Source: an uncultured Erysipelotrichaceae bacterium (lineage in GTDB: Bacteria; Bacillota_I; Bacilli_A; RF39; UBA660). Taken from it: 31,967 nt of DNA. The notes under the pieces were generated by a model. It was not told the origin of the DNA. It saw only the letters and a program-made list of their open reading frames with translations, and did no database searches. This document shows positions 1 to 7,712 of this stretch, one piece after another. A program made the position numbers and the translations under genes. Positions within the stretch are counted from its first letter, which is position 1. Every line of letters begins with the position of its first letter. The stretch spans positions 1-31,967 of the forward strand of contig CATOOY010000003.1 in assembly GCA_951801995.1 (NCBI GenBank), read 5' to 3'.

Positions 1-15
1 GTTAAGAAAAAATAG

Positions 16-21
16 TATAAT
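16..21 (+). promoter_or_regulatory. Probable -10 box of the ABC exporter gene
   Basis: A perfect TATAAT lies 20 nt before the chosen TTG start. The matching -35 would fall off the left edge of the window, so the promoter can only be half seen. It implies a very short leader that begins close to the Shine-Dalgarno sequence. Confidence 0.45.
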
Positions 22-41
22 TATCTTAAGGTGTGGTAATT

Positions 42-1799
42 TTGATTAAAGATAATATAAAGATAATAAAAGACTTTTTTAAATTGGTTAAAATAAATAA
101 AAAATGGGTATTTCTACTATTTTTTGGTTCTATAATGGCACATTTATCAAGTCTGTTAATACCAATATTTACTTCAAATATTATTTATGAAATAACAAAT
201 AACAATGCAAACGCAACATATATGAATATAGGACTACTTACCATCACATATATAGCATATAACCTCTTTTGGTATTTAAATTATGTTTCATATTCTAATA
301 ATTTTAAATATAATTATAAAAATTTAAAAGAAAAAATTGTAGAAAAAATATTTTCTTACGATAATGAATTCTGTGACAAATTATCTAAAGGAACAATTTT
401 AAATACAGTAAATACAGATACAGCACATCTATCAGAAATGATCGATAATATTTGTGAAATTATGGTTGTGTTTATTAAAGTAATTATAATGATATTAATA
501 TTTTTAAAAACAAATATTTATATTGGAATTATTGTTTTATTACTTGAATGCTTATATTTAAAAACATTTGATTACTGTAATATAATGAGTACAAAACATT
601 TAAGGGGGCAACAAAAATATAGAGATAAATTAACAGATAATCTTTCCCAAATATTAAATGGATTAGACGAAATAAAAGTATTTAATATATATGATAAAAT
701 TAAAAATAACTTTTATATCATTGCGAATAAATGGGCTAAACAATACATGTCCAAAAGAAAATATGTCAATATTCGCTCCAGCCTATTACCTTTTATAACT
801 GATTTTGGAAAAATATTACTATATCTAATTTTAGTATCTCTTGTACTAAATGGTAATTTTGAAATCAACACTTTAATACTACTAATCACTTACTTCGAAA
901 ATATTATGAAAAATACAAAATCATTAATGGGCTACTCTAGGCAAATAAGAGAATGGTCTATTTCAATCACAAGAATTAACAATATTTTAAACTATTCAAG
1001 TAAAGAACAACTTGTATTTGGAACAAATGAAAATGACTATATAAATGGAATGATTGAATTTGAAAATGTAAATTTTTCCTATAAAACAAAAAACAAAGGC
1101 AACATCGAAAATATCAGTTTCCAAGCCGAGCCAAATAAAATAACTGCTTTAGTAGGACATAGTGGCAGTGGAAAAACAACTATTACTAATCTAATTCTTA
1201 GAAAATATAAAATAGACAGTGGAAAAATATTAATTGACAATGAAGATATTTACAAATATTCTAAAAATATTTTTTCTACAAATGTCGTTGGTGTAAATCA
1301 ATTACCATTTCTATTCAATATGAGTATTAGAAAAAACTTAAGTTTAATAGATTCCAATTTTAAAAATCAAATCGAAGCATGTAAAAGAGTTGGCATTCAT
1401 GAATATATAATGAGTTTACCAAAGGGTTATAATACAATATTAACAGAAAATGCTACTAACTTTTCTGGTGGTCAAAGGCAATTACTAGCTATCGCTAGAA
1501 CATTGTTATCCAAAGCTGAAATAGTAATATTTGACGAAGTAACTAGTTCTTTAGATAGTTTATTAGTAGAAAAAATAAAAAACATTTTTGAAAATTTAAA
1601 ATTAGATCACACAATTATAATTGTCACACATAAAAAAGATGTAATGAAAATTGCCGACAAAATAGTTGTATTGAATAAAGGAAAAATTGTAGGACAAGGG
1701 ACACATAAAGAACTGATGAAAAATAATGAATATTATATCGATTTACAGACTAATAACTATTCAAGCTCACATAAAAAAACAGAAAATAATATACTATAA
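42..1799 (+). CDS. ABC exporter, fused permease and ATPase half-transporter
   Basis: This is a membrane exporter half-transporter that would work as a homodimer or with a partner outside the window. The N-terminal ~300 residues are hydrophobic with about six membrane segments (type I exporter fold). The C-terminal ATPase is complete. Numbered from the GTG at 33, Walker A GHSGSGKT is near residue 376, signature FSGGQ near 477, Walker B ending D501-E502, and the switch histidine near 533. An in-frame TAA at 27-29 closes the frame upstream. GTG (33) and TTG (42) are possible starts; I choose TTG because AAGGTG at 28-33 is spaced 8 nt from it. The substrate cannot be told (lipid, peptide or drug). 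The gene is very rich in Asn, Lys and Ile, stands alone on the + strand next to a tRNA operon, and may be acquired. Confidence 0.85.
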   Translation: MIKDNIKIIKDFFKLVKINKKWVFLLFFGSIMAHLSSLLIPIFTSNIIYEITNNNANATYMNIGLLTITYIAYNLFWYLNYVSYSNNFKYNYKNLKEKIVEKIFSYDNEFCDKLSKGTILNTVNTDTAHLSEMIDNICEIMVVFIKVIIMILIFLKTNIYIGIIVLLLECLYLKTFDYCNIMSTKHLRGQQKYRDKLTDNLSQILNGLDEIKVFNIYDKIKNNFYIIANKWAKQYMSKRKYVNIRSSLLPFITDFGKILLYLILVSLVLNGNFEINTLILLITYFENIMKNTKSLMGYSRQIREWSISITRINNILNYSSKEQLVFGTNENDYINGMIEFENVNFSYKTKNKGNIENISFQAEPNKITALVGHSGSGKTTITNLILRKYKIDSGKILIDNEDIYKYSKNIFSTNVVGVNQLPFLFNMSIRKNLSLIDSNFKNQIEACKRVGIHEYIMSLPKGYNTILTENATNFSGGQRQLLAIARTLLSKAEIVIFDEVTSSLDSLLVEKIKNIFENLKLDHTIIIVTHKKDVMKIADKIVVLNKGKIVGQGTHKELMKNNEYYIDLQTNNYSSSHKKTENNIL

Positions 1800-1890
1800 A
1801 ATAAATTAATAAAAATCATATATTGTACCATTAAAGATTCAACACATCTAAGAGACAAAGAAAAAAAGAGTAAACTTAGTATAATTATAT

Positions 1891-1929
1891 AAAAAAACTA
1901 CTTTCACAATTAAAGAGAAAGTAGTTTTT
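1891..1929. terminator. Bidirectional intrinsic terminator
   Basis: AAAAACTACTTTC (1893-1905) pairs with GAAAGTAGTTTTT (1917-1929) in a 13-bp stem with an 11-nt loop. There is a T run on both strands (A run 1891-1897 on the + strand). It ends the exporter transcript on the + strand and the Leu-to-Phe tRNA operon on the minus strand. Confidence 0.85.
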
Positions 1930-1964
1930 ATATTTCAACCCAAAGTTCGAGTTTCCTATCAATC

Positions 1965-2040
1965 TGGTGGCTCCGAGTGGAATCGAACCACCGACACAGG
2001 GATTTTCAGTCCCTTGCTCTACCGACTGAGCTACAGAGCC
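1965..2040 (-). tRNA. tRNA-Phe(GAA)
   Basis: A 76-nt cloverleaf can be read on the minus strand, with a 7-bp acceptor stem starting GGCTCTG, anticodon loop CTGAAAA (anticodon GAA), T-loop GGTTCGATTCC and an encoded 3' CCA at 1965-1967. It is the last gene of the five-tRNA operon, with the terminator about 36 nt beyond. Confidence 0.97.
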
Positions 2041-2048
2041 AAAAAAAA

Positions 2049-2124
2049 TGGCGGTCCCGACGAGACTTGAACTCGCGATCTTCTGCGTGACAGGCAGACG
2101 TGATAACCACTACACCACGGGACC
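2049..2124 (-). tRNA. tRNA-Asp(GTC)
   Basis: A 76-nt cloverleaf. Acceptor GGTCCCG pairs with CGGGACC, the discriminator is G, and CCA is encoded. The anticodon loop CTGTCAC gives GTC. It is fourth in the operon, 8 nt from tRNA-Phe and 1 nt from the initiator tRNA. Confidence 0.97.
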
Positions 2125-2125
2125 A

Positions 2126-2200
<75 letters not shown>

Positions 2201-2219
2201 ATATATAAGAAAAAATAAG

Positions 2220-2310
2220 TGGCGGAGAAAGAGGGATTCGAACCCCCGCGCCGTTTCCGACCTCCCGGTTTTCAAGACCGGTCCCTTCAACCAGACTTGG
2301 GTATTTCTCC
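2220..2310 (-). tRNA. tRNA-Ser(TGA)
   Basis: A 91-nt type II tRNA with a long variable arm, anticodon loop CTTGAAA (TGA), acceptor GGAGAAA paired with TTTCTCC, discriminator G and encoded CCA. It is second in the operon. Confidence 0.96.
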
Positions 2311-2313
2311 ACT

Positions 2314-2402
2314 TGGTGCCTAAGGCCGGACTTGAACCGGCACGGGATTTGACTCCCGCAGGATTTTAAGTCCTGTGCGTCTACCAATTTCGCCACTCAG
2401 GC
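2314..2402 (-). tRNA. tRNA-Leu(TAA)
   Basis: An 89-nt type II tRNA with anticodon loop CTTAAAA (TAA), discriminator A and encoded CCA. The acceptor GCCTGAG/CTTAGGC contains one G-T pair. It is first in the operon, about 35 nt from the predicted transcription start. Confidence 0.96.
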
Positions 2403-2443
2403 AATTAAACAGTCTAAAAGCCCAAAGCAATAAGACTGTTATA

Positions 2444-2472
2444 AGTATATAATATTTTTGACTATTTGACAA
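2444..2472 (-). promoter_or_regulatory. Promoter of the Leu-Ser-fMet-Asp-Phe tRNA operon
   Basis: On the minus strand, TTGTCA (2467-2472) and TATACT (2444-2449) are separated by exactly 17 nt. It sits just after the stop of the YfhO gene. The transcript would begin near 2437, at the start of an 8-bp inverted repeat (2408-2415 with 2433-2440) that forms a 5' leader hairpin before tRNA-Leu. Confidence 0.75.
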
Positions 2473-2480
2473 GGGGTTTT

Positions 2481-4997
2481 CTATAATTTTTTTACTTTTT
2501 TCATAGTCATTTTATTATATTCATTTTTCTTATAATTATTTCTAAAAATAATATAGTAATAAATACAAAGAAAAAGCAAAGTAAAAACACTAACACACTT
2601 TCCCAAAAAGAAATAAGGGGAACGATATTCCATCTGAATAAAGTGAGAGCCTTTCTTTATTTTAAAACCTAAAAATGCTTTATTCACCTTTTCATAAGAA
2701 ACTTTTTTTCCATTATCATAAATAGTAAATCCCTTATCATAAGGTATACTTGTTACAAAATATCCATCCTTTTTAACATCAATAGTTCCAACAATCTTAT
2801 CACCCTTAGTTTTTTTCTTATCAATTTTCATACCTATAAATGATTTATGTAATTTATTAATATCATCATAATCAATTCTATAAACATGAATGTCACGTAT
2901 AAAATACTCTCCCTTATGAAAAGTAATTTCTATTTCTTTTAAAGTAGGATCTGACAAAACATAATGAAAATTTTTATTTCCATTCTTATAAAGAGCACCT
3001 TTACAAGTAAAAGTATTCTTAATATCATTAATAGTAATAGAACTATCGCCATTTTTGCAATCCCATTCATTACCAAGCCAAAAATCCAAAAGAAGAATTT
3101 GATTATTCATACTTCTATCAAAAGACAAAACAAGCTTATTATCATCTTTCGCAATAACTTTATATCCACCTTTTTTCTGTATCACTTTCAAATTATGTTG
3201 TAAACGGACATGGTAAAAAGGAACCTCTTTCATATCTATTTTTGAAACAGAATCTTGAGATTTTCCCTTTATAATCGTATTCTGTAAAAGAGACAAAACA
3301 GTATAAGGATATTCTAAATCATCAAACTCTTCCTCCCCTAGAAAATGTTCACTAACATAAAAGAGAGGAAAAACATCTTCATTTTTATAAAAAGAATTTC
3401 CAATTTTTTTATACCCTATCATTTTTTTATCACTATACAAATATTTCCCACCCATATACATTTGATAAAGTAAATTATTATTTTGGGAAGTAACAAGTCT
3501 ATTACGATAAGAAAGTGGATTTTTAAATATATCTTTATAAAATGTTCTATAATCCTCATGATAAATAGAAGAATATAAAGAATCAACATAATAAGAAGAA
3601 CCATATACCTTATTTACATTATATAAACCATTTTTTAAATGATAAGTACGATAGATGGAATCATCATTCTCTATAGTACATATAGCATCCTTTGTCATAT
3701 CTACTGATGCATCATAAACATCCTTTTTAACATATTCATCAATATGATTCACAAAAAGCAAAACACCAACTGGAATACAAAGAAATAAGTATACCAGTTT
3801 TTCTATTTGTTTTCTCTGAAAAAACCATACCATACAAACAGTAAGACATACATCTACATAATAAAGAAAAAGAGAAAAACCAAAAACCAAAAACAAAATA
3901 TGAGAAAAGAAAACTAAAAAATAAAATTTATAAGAAATCTTTTTCTCTAAAATATCACGAATAAAATGACAAACAATAAAAAGAAAAAGAGGTAAAAAAG
4001 GAATAAACACCTTATTACGAACATATAAAGTTCCATTTAAAAGATAAGAAAAAATAGGAAAACATAAAAGAATAAAAAGCGAAATAGATAAAAATTTATA
4101 CTCCCTTTTCTTACATAAGAGACCATATAAAAGAGACAAAACAGCAAGTGAAGTAAGACCTATACCATAATGATCATATACAATAGAGCCTATATTAGCT
4201 TGAAAAAGAAAAAGTTTTCCAAAAGCAATAGAATCTCCTCCACCTCTACCAGAAAGTACAGTATAAAAAGTAGGTAACAAGAAAAAAGCAGCAAGTAAAA
4301 TACCAATAAATATAGGAAAAACAAAACAAAGCCCATCTTTTATAAATTGTAAAAATGAAATAGTATCTTCTCTTTTCAAATAAGAAAATACCCCATACAA
4401 AACAAAAACCAAAATACAAGGTATACTATAAAAATAACTCATTAATATAATAAAAAAAGTACTAAAAATAAGAAAAAATTTTCTATTTTTTTCAAAATAA
4501 TCTTCAACGCCCATAAGACCTAAAATAAGAAAAGGCATATAAGATACAAACATAAAATGACGATGAAAATGAAATAAAAAAGGAGCTGCACATAAAAGTA
4601 AAATGCTACCTAAAAACGAAATTGTTTGTGTAAAATGCCTTTTTAACCATTTATAAAGAAGAAGAGCAGAAAAAATATAAAGGATAATATTCATACCAAT
4701 TAAATAAGAAGTCATATCTATAAAAGGAAATAAATAAGAAAAAATAACAAAAGGATTAAATAAACCATAATAGGAAAAGTGAAAGATATTTTGCCCGCCA
4801 CCTATAGAGAAAGCAAAATTGGGAAATAAATTACCTGTTTCATAAAATAATTTTCTAAAATAATCAGGAAAAGCAATATGTTGGGATACCCAATCAATAG
4901 TTGAACCAAATAAAAAAGAAGATGGAGTTACAACAAAAACAAAAAAAAGAGCTATCAAAATAATATATATATAATATTTATCTATCTTTTTTCTCAT
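2481..4997 (-). CDS. yfhO: YfhO-family multi-pass membrane protein (GT-C-type glycosyltransferase-like)
   Basis: An 838-residue membrane protein of the usual YfhO length. A first membrane helix (about residues 8-28) is followed by a short loop with Asp35 and Gln39 (IDWVSQ), the place where GT-C enzymes keep a catalytic aspartate. About ten further helices reach to residue ~410. A large extracytoplasmic C-terminal region then ends in one last helix near residues 805-825. In Bacillus subtilis, YfhO works with CsbB to add sugars to lipoteichoic acid; a similar envelope-sugar role here is inference, and no CsbB or GtcA gene is present in the window. The ATG is preceded by AAGAAGGTG at 8-nt spacing. 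No terminator separates it from the tRNA promoter downstream. Confidence 0.8.
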   Translation of the reverse strand: MRKKIDKYYIYIILIALFFVFVVTPSSFLFGSTIDWVSQHIAFPDYFRKLFYETGNLFPNFAFSIGGGQNIFHFSYYGLFNPFVIFSYLFPFIDMTSYLIGMNIILYIFSALLLYKWLKRHFTQTISFLGSILLLCAAPFLFHFHRHFMFVSYMPFLILGLMGVEDYFEKNRKFFLIFSTFFIILMSYFYSIPCILVFVLYGVFSYLKREDTISFLQFIKDGLCFVFPIFIGILLAAFFLLPTFYTVLSGRGGGDSIAFGKLFLFQANIGSIVYDHYGIGLTSLAVLSLLYGLLCKKREYKFLSISLFILLCFPIFSYLLNGTLYVRNKVFIPFLPLFLFIVCHFIRDILEKKISYKFYFLVFFSHILFLVFGFSLFLYYVDVCLTVCMVWFFQRKQIEKLVYLFLCIPVGVLLFVNHIDEYVKKDVYDASVDMTKDAICTIENDDSIYRTYHLKNGLYNVNKVYGSSYYVDSLYSSIYHEDYRTFYKDIFKNPLSYRNRLVTSQNNNLLYQMYMGGKYLYSDKKMIGYKKIGNSFYKNEDVFPLFYVSEHFLGEEEFDDLEYPYTVLSLLQNTIIKGKSQDSVSKIDMKEVPFYHVRLQHNLKVIQKKGGYKVIAKDDNKLVLSFDRSMNNQILLLDFWLGNEWDCKNGDSSITINDIKNTFTCKGALYKNGNKNFHYVLSDPTLKEIEITFHKGEYFIRDIHVYRIDYDDINKLHKSFIGMKIDKKKTKGDKIVGTIDVKKDGYFVTSIPYDKGFTIYDNGKKVSYEKVNKAFLGFKIKKGSHFIQMEYRSPYFFLGKCVSVFTLLFLCIYYYIIFRNNYKKNEYNKMTMKKVKKL

Positions 4998-5039
4998 AAA
5001 AACACCTTCTTCATAAAGAATATAATAAATAACAATTCA

Positions 5040-5068
5040 ATTATAACATATAATACGAATTTATAGAA
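5040..5068 (-). promoter_or_regulatory. Probable promoter of the YfhO gene
   Basis: A perfect TATAAT is read on the minus strand (5040-5045). The -35 at 17-nt spacing (5063-5068, TTCTAT) is poor. The expected start near 5033 leaves a leader of about 36 nt. It lies after the terminator of the second tRNA operon, so the gene needs its own promoter. Confidence 0.45.
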
Positions 5069-5121
5069 GATATTCAGATTTACTAGTTTCTATGATAGGA
5101 GAATTTTAACAAATATACAAT

Positions 5122-5150
5122 AAAAAAATCCCTTAAATTACAAGGAATTT
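5122..5150 (-). terminator. Intrinsic terminator of the second tRNA operon
   Basis: On the minus strand, AAATTCCTT (5142-5150) pairs with AAGGGATTT (5126-5134) across a 7-nt loop, with one G-T pair, followed by a T run (A run 5122-5128 on the + strand). It lies 14 nt after tRNA-Lys. Confidence 0.8.
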
Positions 5151-5163
5151 CTAAATTTCAGAA

Positions 5164-5239
5164 TGGTGTCCCGTACAGAATTCGAATCTGTGACCCTTTG
5201 ATTAAAAGTCAAATGCTCTACCAGCTGAGCTAACGGGAC
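5164..5239 (-). tRNA. tRNA-Lys(TTT)
   Basis: A 76-nt cloverleaf with acceptor GTCCCGT/ACGGGAC, anticodon loop CTTTTAA (TTT), discriminator A and encoded CCA. It is the last gene of the second tRNA operon. Confidence 0.97.
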
Positions 5240-5243
5240 ATAA

Positions 5244-5318
5244 TGGCTGCCTCGGCTAGATTCGAACTAGCGCATGCCACAGTCAAAGTGTGGTGCCTTA
5301 CCGCTTGGCTACGAGGCA
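5244..5318 (-). tRNA. tRNA-Gln(TTG)
   Basis: A 75-nt cloverleaf with acceptor TGCCTCG/CGAGGCA, anticodon loop CTTTGAC (TTG), discriminator G and encoded CCA. It is 4 nt from tRNA-Lys. Confidence 0.96.
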
Positions 5319-5348
5319 ATATACAGCTTATAAATCTAACCAAATAAG

Positions 5349-5432
5349 TGGTGGAAGGAGATGGATTTGAACCATCGAACCCGAAGGAACAGATTTACAG
5401 TCTGCCGCGTTTGACCACTTCGCTACCCTTCC
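5349..5432 (-). tRNA. tRNA-Tyr(GTA)
   Basis: An 84-nt type II tRNA with a long variable arm, anticodon loop CTGTAAA (GTA), acceptor GGAAGGG paired with TCCTTCC, discriminator A and encoded CCA. Confidence 0.96.
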
Positions 5433-5442
5433 AAATATAAAG

Positions 5443-5518
<76 letters not shown>

Positions 5519-5521
5519 ACA

Positions 5522-5598
5522 TGGTGGGCGATATAGGACTCGAACCTATGACCCCCTGCTTGTAAGGCAGGTGCTCTAACCAACTGAGCTAATCGCCC
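5522..5598 (-). tRNA. tRNA-Val(TAC)
   Basis: A 77-nt cloverleaf with acceptor GGGCGAT/ATCGCCC, anticodon loop CTTACAA (TAC), discriminator A and encoded CCA. It is the first gene of the Val-Thr-Tyr-Gln-Lys operon, about 15 nt from the predicted transcription start. Confidence 0.97.
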
Positions 5599-5619
5599 AA
5601 AAATACTTCGACGTAATTA

Positions 5620-5648
5620 AATATATCATTTAACTTCTAGTTTGTCAA
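5620..5648 (-). promoter_or_regulatory. Promoter of the Val-Thr-Tyr-Gln-Lys tRNA operon
   Basis: A consensus TTGACA (5643-5648) and TATATT (5620-5625) lie 17 nt apart on the minus strand. The -35 is built into the last codons (Ile-Asp-Lys) of the S1-domain gene upstream, so the promoter overlaps coding sequence. Confidence 0.85.
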
Positions 5649-6015
5649 TAGAAATTCCATCTTTTTCTAGTTTTTTTAAACTTTCTTCTATCCAAATAGG
5701 TAATTGAGAACAAAGAGTAACAAATCCATGTGGAGTTTCTTTGATTTTACTATAGTTTTTTGAAAAACCAATTTCTGGATATACATCTTTAACATTTAGA
5801 CGAAGACGACGTGTTTCATGATCTACATCCAATACTCTTACAAAAATAGTATCCCCTAAATTTACGAAATCATTTATATTATTTACAAAATGATAAGAAA
5901 GTTCTGATATATGCACAAGACCACTATAAAGATCATCAAAAGTCACAAAAACTCCATAATGTGTAATTCCTGTTACAATCCCCTGCACTATAACACCTTT
6001 TTGATATTTTTTCAT
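5626..6015 (-). CDS. S1-domain RNA-binding protein, YugI/GSP13/CvfD-like
   Basis: A single S1 RNA-binding domain fills about residues 4-73, with the typical GxVxGIxxYGVFV opening and an HISEL segment. A short C-terminal part contains GFVTL and a LPIWIEESL helix. This size (129 residues from this start) and tail match the YugI/GSP13/CvfD group of Firmicutes. Members of the group bind ribosomes or RNA and affect stress and virulence gene expression. Of two in-frame ATGs, the second (6015) is used because GAGGTG lies 4 nt before it; the earlier ATG at 6027 overlaps that Shine-Dalgarno. It is followed directly by the tRNA operon, whose promoter starts inside this gene. Confidence 0.78.
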   Translation of the reverse strand: MKKYQKGVIVQGIVTGITHYGVFVTFDDLYSGLVHISELSYHFVNNINDFVNLGDTIFVRVLDVDHETRRLRLNVKDVYPEIGFSKNYSKIKETPHGFVTLCSQLPIWIEESLKKLEKDGISIDKLEVK

Positions 6016-6031
6016 AAAACACCTCATAATT

Positions 6032-6037
6032 ATTATA
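6032..6037 (-). promoter_or_regulatory. Probable -10 box of the S1-domain gene
   Basis: A perfect TATAAT on the minus strand lies 17 nt before the chosen start. The region at -35 is only a T-rich run (TTTTTC), so the assignment rests on the -10 alone. It is divergent from the nfu promoter about 60 nt away. Confidence 0.4.
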
Positions 6038-6071
6038 ACATGCCAGATGAAAAAGAAAAAGAAAAATTTTA

Positions 6072-6100
6072 TTTACTTTAAATGAACAATACGATATAAT
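6072..6100 (+). promoter_or_regulatory. Promoter of the nfu gene
   Basis: TTTACT (6072-6077) and a perfect TATAAT (6095-6100) are 17 nt apart. Transcription would start near 6107, essentially at the Shine-Dalgarno sequence, giving a nearly leaderless mRNA. Confidence 0.6.
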
Positions 6101-6117
6101 AGCCTTGGTGATGGAGA

Positions 6118-6369
6118 TTGGAAAAGCAAACAAACGAACAAAAAATCAAAGAAATTATAGATATGTTAAGACCATTTCTTATAAATGATGGTGGAAATAT
6201 AGAATTTATCAAATATGAAAATGATATTGTCTATATTCAAATGATGGGAGCATGTGCAAACTGTCACATGCTAGATCTAACCCTAAAAGAAGGAATAGAA
6301 GCAGCCATAAAAGAAGAAGTACCTACTGTAAAAGAAGTAATTAATCTAAAAAAAGAAGAATTATCATAA
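6118..6369 (+). CDS. nfu: Nfu-type (NifU C-terminal domain) Fe-S cluster carrier
   Basis: An 83-residue stand-alone NifU C-terminal domain. The FLINDGGNIEF segment is followed by GACANC with Cys46 and Cys49, the pair that holds a [4Fe-4S] cluster across a dimer, and then the TLKEGIEAAIKEEVP helix. Such proteins carry clusters from the SUF scaffold to target enzymes; B. subtilis YutI is an example. The start is TTG at 6118, since GGTGAT (6107-6112) is 5 nt upstream and the ATG at 6111 is out of frame. Its stop codon abuts and overlaps the end of the convergent YutH-like gene. Nfu (yutI) and yutH are also near each other in Bacillus, which supports both calls. Confidence 0.88.
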   Translation: MEKQTNEQKIKEIIDMLRPFLINDGGNIEFIKYENDIVYIQMMGACANCHMLDLTLKEGIEAAIKEEVPTVKEVINLKKEELS

Positions 6370-7254
6370 CCATTCTGGCTTTAAAAACCGATTCTTTGTC
6401 GAAATATACGCATAAATTTGTCTCAATAACTCCTCATATTGTTCTGTTTTATGAATAATAGTAAGGAGTTCTTTTTCTTCTTTTTGATGAGACAAAATAT
6501 CTTCATATACATCAAAATAGAAACTCGGAAAAAGCATTCTTGCAAAAAAAGAAATATAATCCTCTTTATTAAACTGATACTCCAAAACATATTCTACTTC
6601 CTCAAACGGCAAATACCCATAAAAGAAACGATCTTTAAAATATTCAGCCACATCTCTCACTTTATAGTCAATTATAATATTTAAAGGATTATAAAAATCT
6701 AATTTTTTCATATTTTCCTGAATTCTGTGATGAGACAAACACAAATTATCATTATGAAAAATATTTTTTGTATATTGAATAGCATTTTCAGCAAGACCAC
6801 TAAAATATCCAAAACTTTCTCTAATAATAGGATGTTTTTTTCCAAATTGATTTACCTGATATTCAAAATAATCCACTTTCTGTGTCCAAAGACTATACCA
6901 ATCGTTTCGAAAAAGGGATTTATAAGAATCCGTTTGAATATTAATATTGTTAAAAGAAAGAATATCCATAAAACCAATAGAATCTTGAAAATCATCTCGA
7001 AGTTCTAATAAAATATAGTTTTCCTTTTGAACAAGTGTTATTTTTTTACCCTGCTTATTCAAAATAATTTTATGAAAAGAAATAGAAGAAGTAAACAACT
7101 TACTTAACATATCTAACTCTTCTATTTCTTTTAAGTTTCTATAAACAGGAAAAAATAAGTAGGTCTTCCCTTCCATTATAAAACGATATGTTTTCCCAGT
7201 TTGGTGAATATCATTGGGTTCAAAGCCATAAAAGTACATAAGCACATTTTTCAT
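6364..7254 (-). CDS. YutH/CotS-like protein (kinase-fold spore-coat family), tentative
   Basis: A 296-residue soluble protein with no signal peptide or membrane helix. The opening FYGFEPNDI and a Tyr-Arg-Phe beta segment, the middle WTQKVDYFEYQ and the FGYFSGLAENAIQY segment resemble the YutH/CotS group, which has an aminoglycoside-kinase-like fold. I see no convincing kinase catalytic motif (HxDxxxxN or DxD), so activity is unlikely to be standard. Location next to nfu, as yutH is close to yutI in Bacillus, supports the family call. Whether this organism forms spores cannot be told. AGGTGA precedes the ATG. The gene ends tail-to-tail with nfu, overlapping by 6 nt, with no hairpin terminator visible. 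Confidence 0.5.
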   Translation of the reverse strand: MKNVLMYFYGFEPNDIHQTGKTYRFIMEGKTYLFFPVYRNLKEIEELDMLSKLFTSSISFHKIILNKQGKKITLVQKENYILLELRDDFQDSIGFMDILSFNNINIQTDSYKSLFRNDWYSLWTQKVDYFEYQVNQFGKKHPIIRESFGYFSGLAENAIQYTKNIFHNDNLCLSHHRIQENMKKLDFYNPLNIIIDYKVRDVAEYFKDRFFYGYLPFEEVEYVLEYQFNKEDYISFFARMLFPSFYFDVYEDILSHQKEEKELLTIIHKTEQYEELLRQIYAYISTKNRFLKPEWL

Positions 7255-7265
7255 ATATTCACCTC

Positions 7266-7271
7266 ATTATA
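7266..7271 (-). promoter_or_regulatory. Possible -10 box of the YutH-like gene
   Basis: TATAAT is read on the minus strand 11 nt before the ATG, in the 51-nt spacer after the DUF2752 gene. The -35 at 17-nt spacing (CTTCTT) is poor, and the gene could also be read from the upstream membrane-protein pair. Confidence 0.35.
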
Positions 7272-7305
7272 CTTTATGAAAAAGAGCAAAGAAGTATGAA
7301 TATAG

Positions 7306-7710
7306 TTAAAGTTTAGTAGGCGCCAAAAAGGAAAAAAGAGAAGTATTTCTAAGTATTCCAAAAAGAACAGTTATAAATAATAAAAAATAAAGAAACCATT
7401 TAGGAACTTTTGTAAAAATATTATCTCTCTTATTTAGTATATAAATATAAACCTTATAACAAAAATATATAAGAAAAAAGGGAATATAAATAAATACAAG
7501 CATATTATAAAAAAAAGCTTGTTTAAAATCACCAGATAAAAGAGAAAGTATACATCTTGTAATTCCACATCCAGGACAATAAAAACCTGTAAAAGAATGA
7601 AACAAACAAGGAATATAAAACCGAAATTTTAAAGAGAGAAATAAATAACCAAGGAATATAATTATGATTAAAAAAAGAATACTTAAACACTTAAATATTC
7701 TTTTTTTCAT
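7306..7710 (-). CDS. DUF2752 small membrane protein
   Basis: A 134-residue protein with three or four hydrophobic helices. The DUF2752 hallmark is intact near residues 41-60: FYCPGCGITRCILSLLSGDF, with two cysteines in CPGC followed by GITR. The family's function is unknown; the CPGCG motif suggests metal or redox chemistry at the membrane, but that is inference. The ATG lies 2 nt after the stop of the DUF4234 gene, with almost no Shine-Dalgarno, so translation is probably coupled to it. Confidence 0.85.
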   Translation of the reverse strand: MKKRIFKCLSILFLIIIIFLGYLFLSLKFRFYIPCLFHSFTGFYCPGCGITRCILSLLSGDFKQAFFYNMLVFIYIPFFLIYFCYKVYIYILNKRDNIFTKVPKWFLYFLLFITVLFGILRNTSLFSFLAPTKL

Positions 7711-7712
7711 TC

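Noticed and set aside
2408..2440. 8-bp inverted repeat as terminator of the YfhO gene
   Set aside because: No T run follows it on the minus strand, and it starts at the predicted start of the tRNA transcript; it is more likely a leader hairpin.
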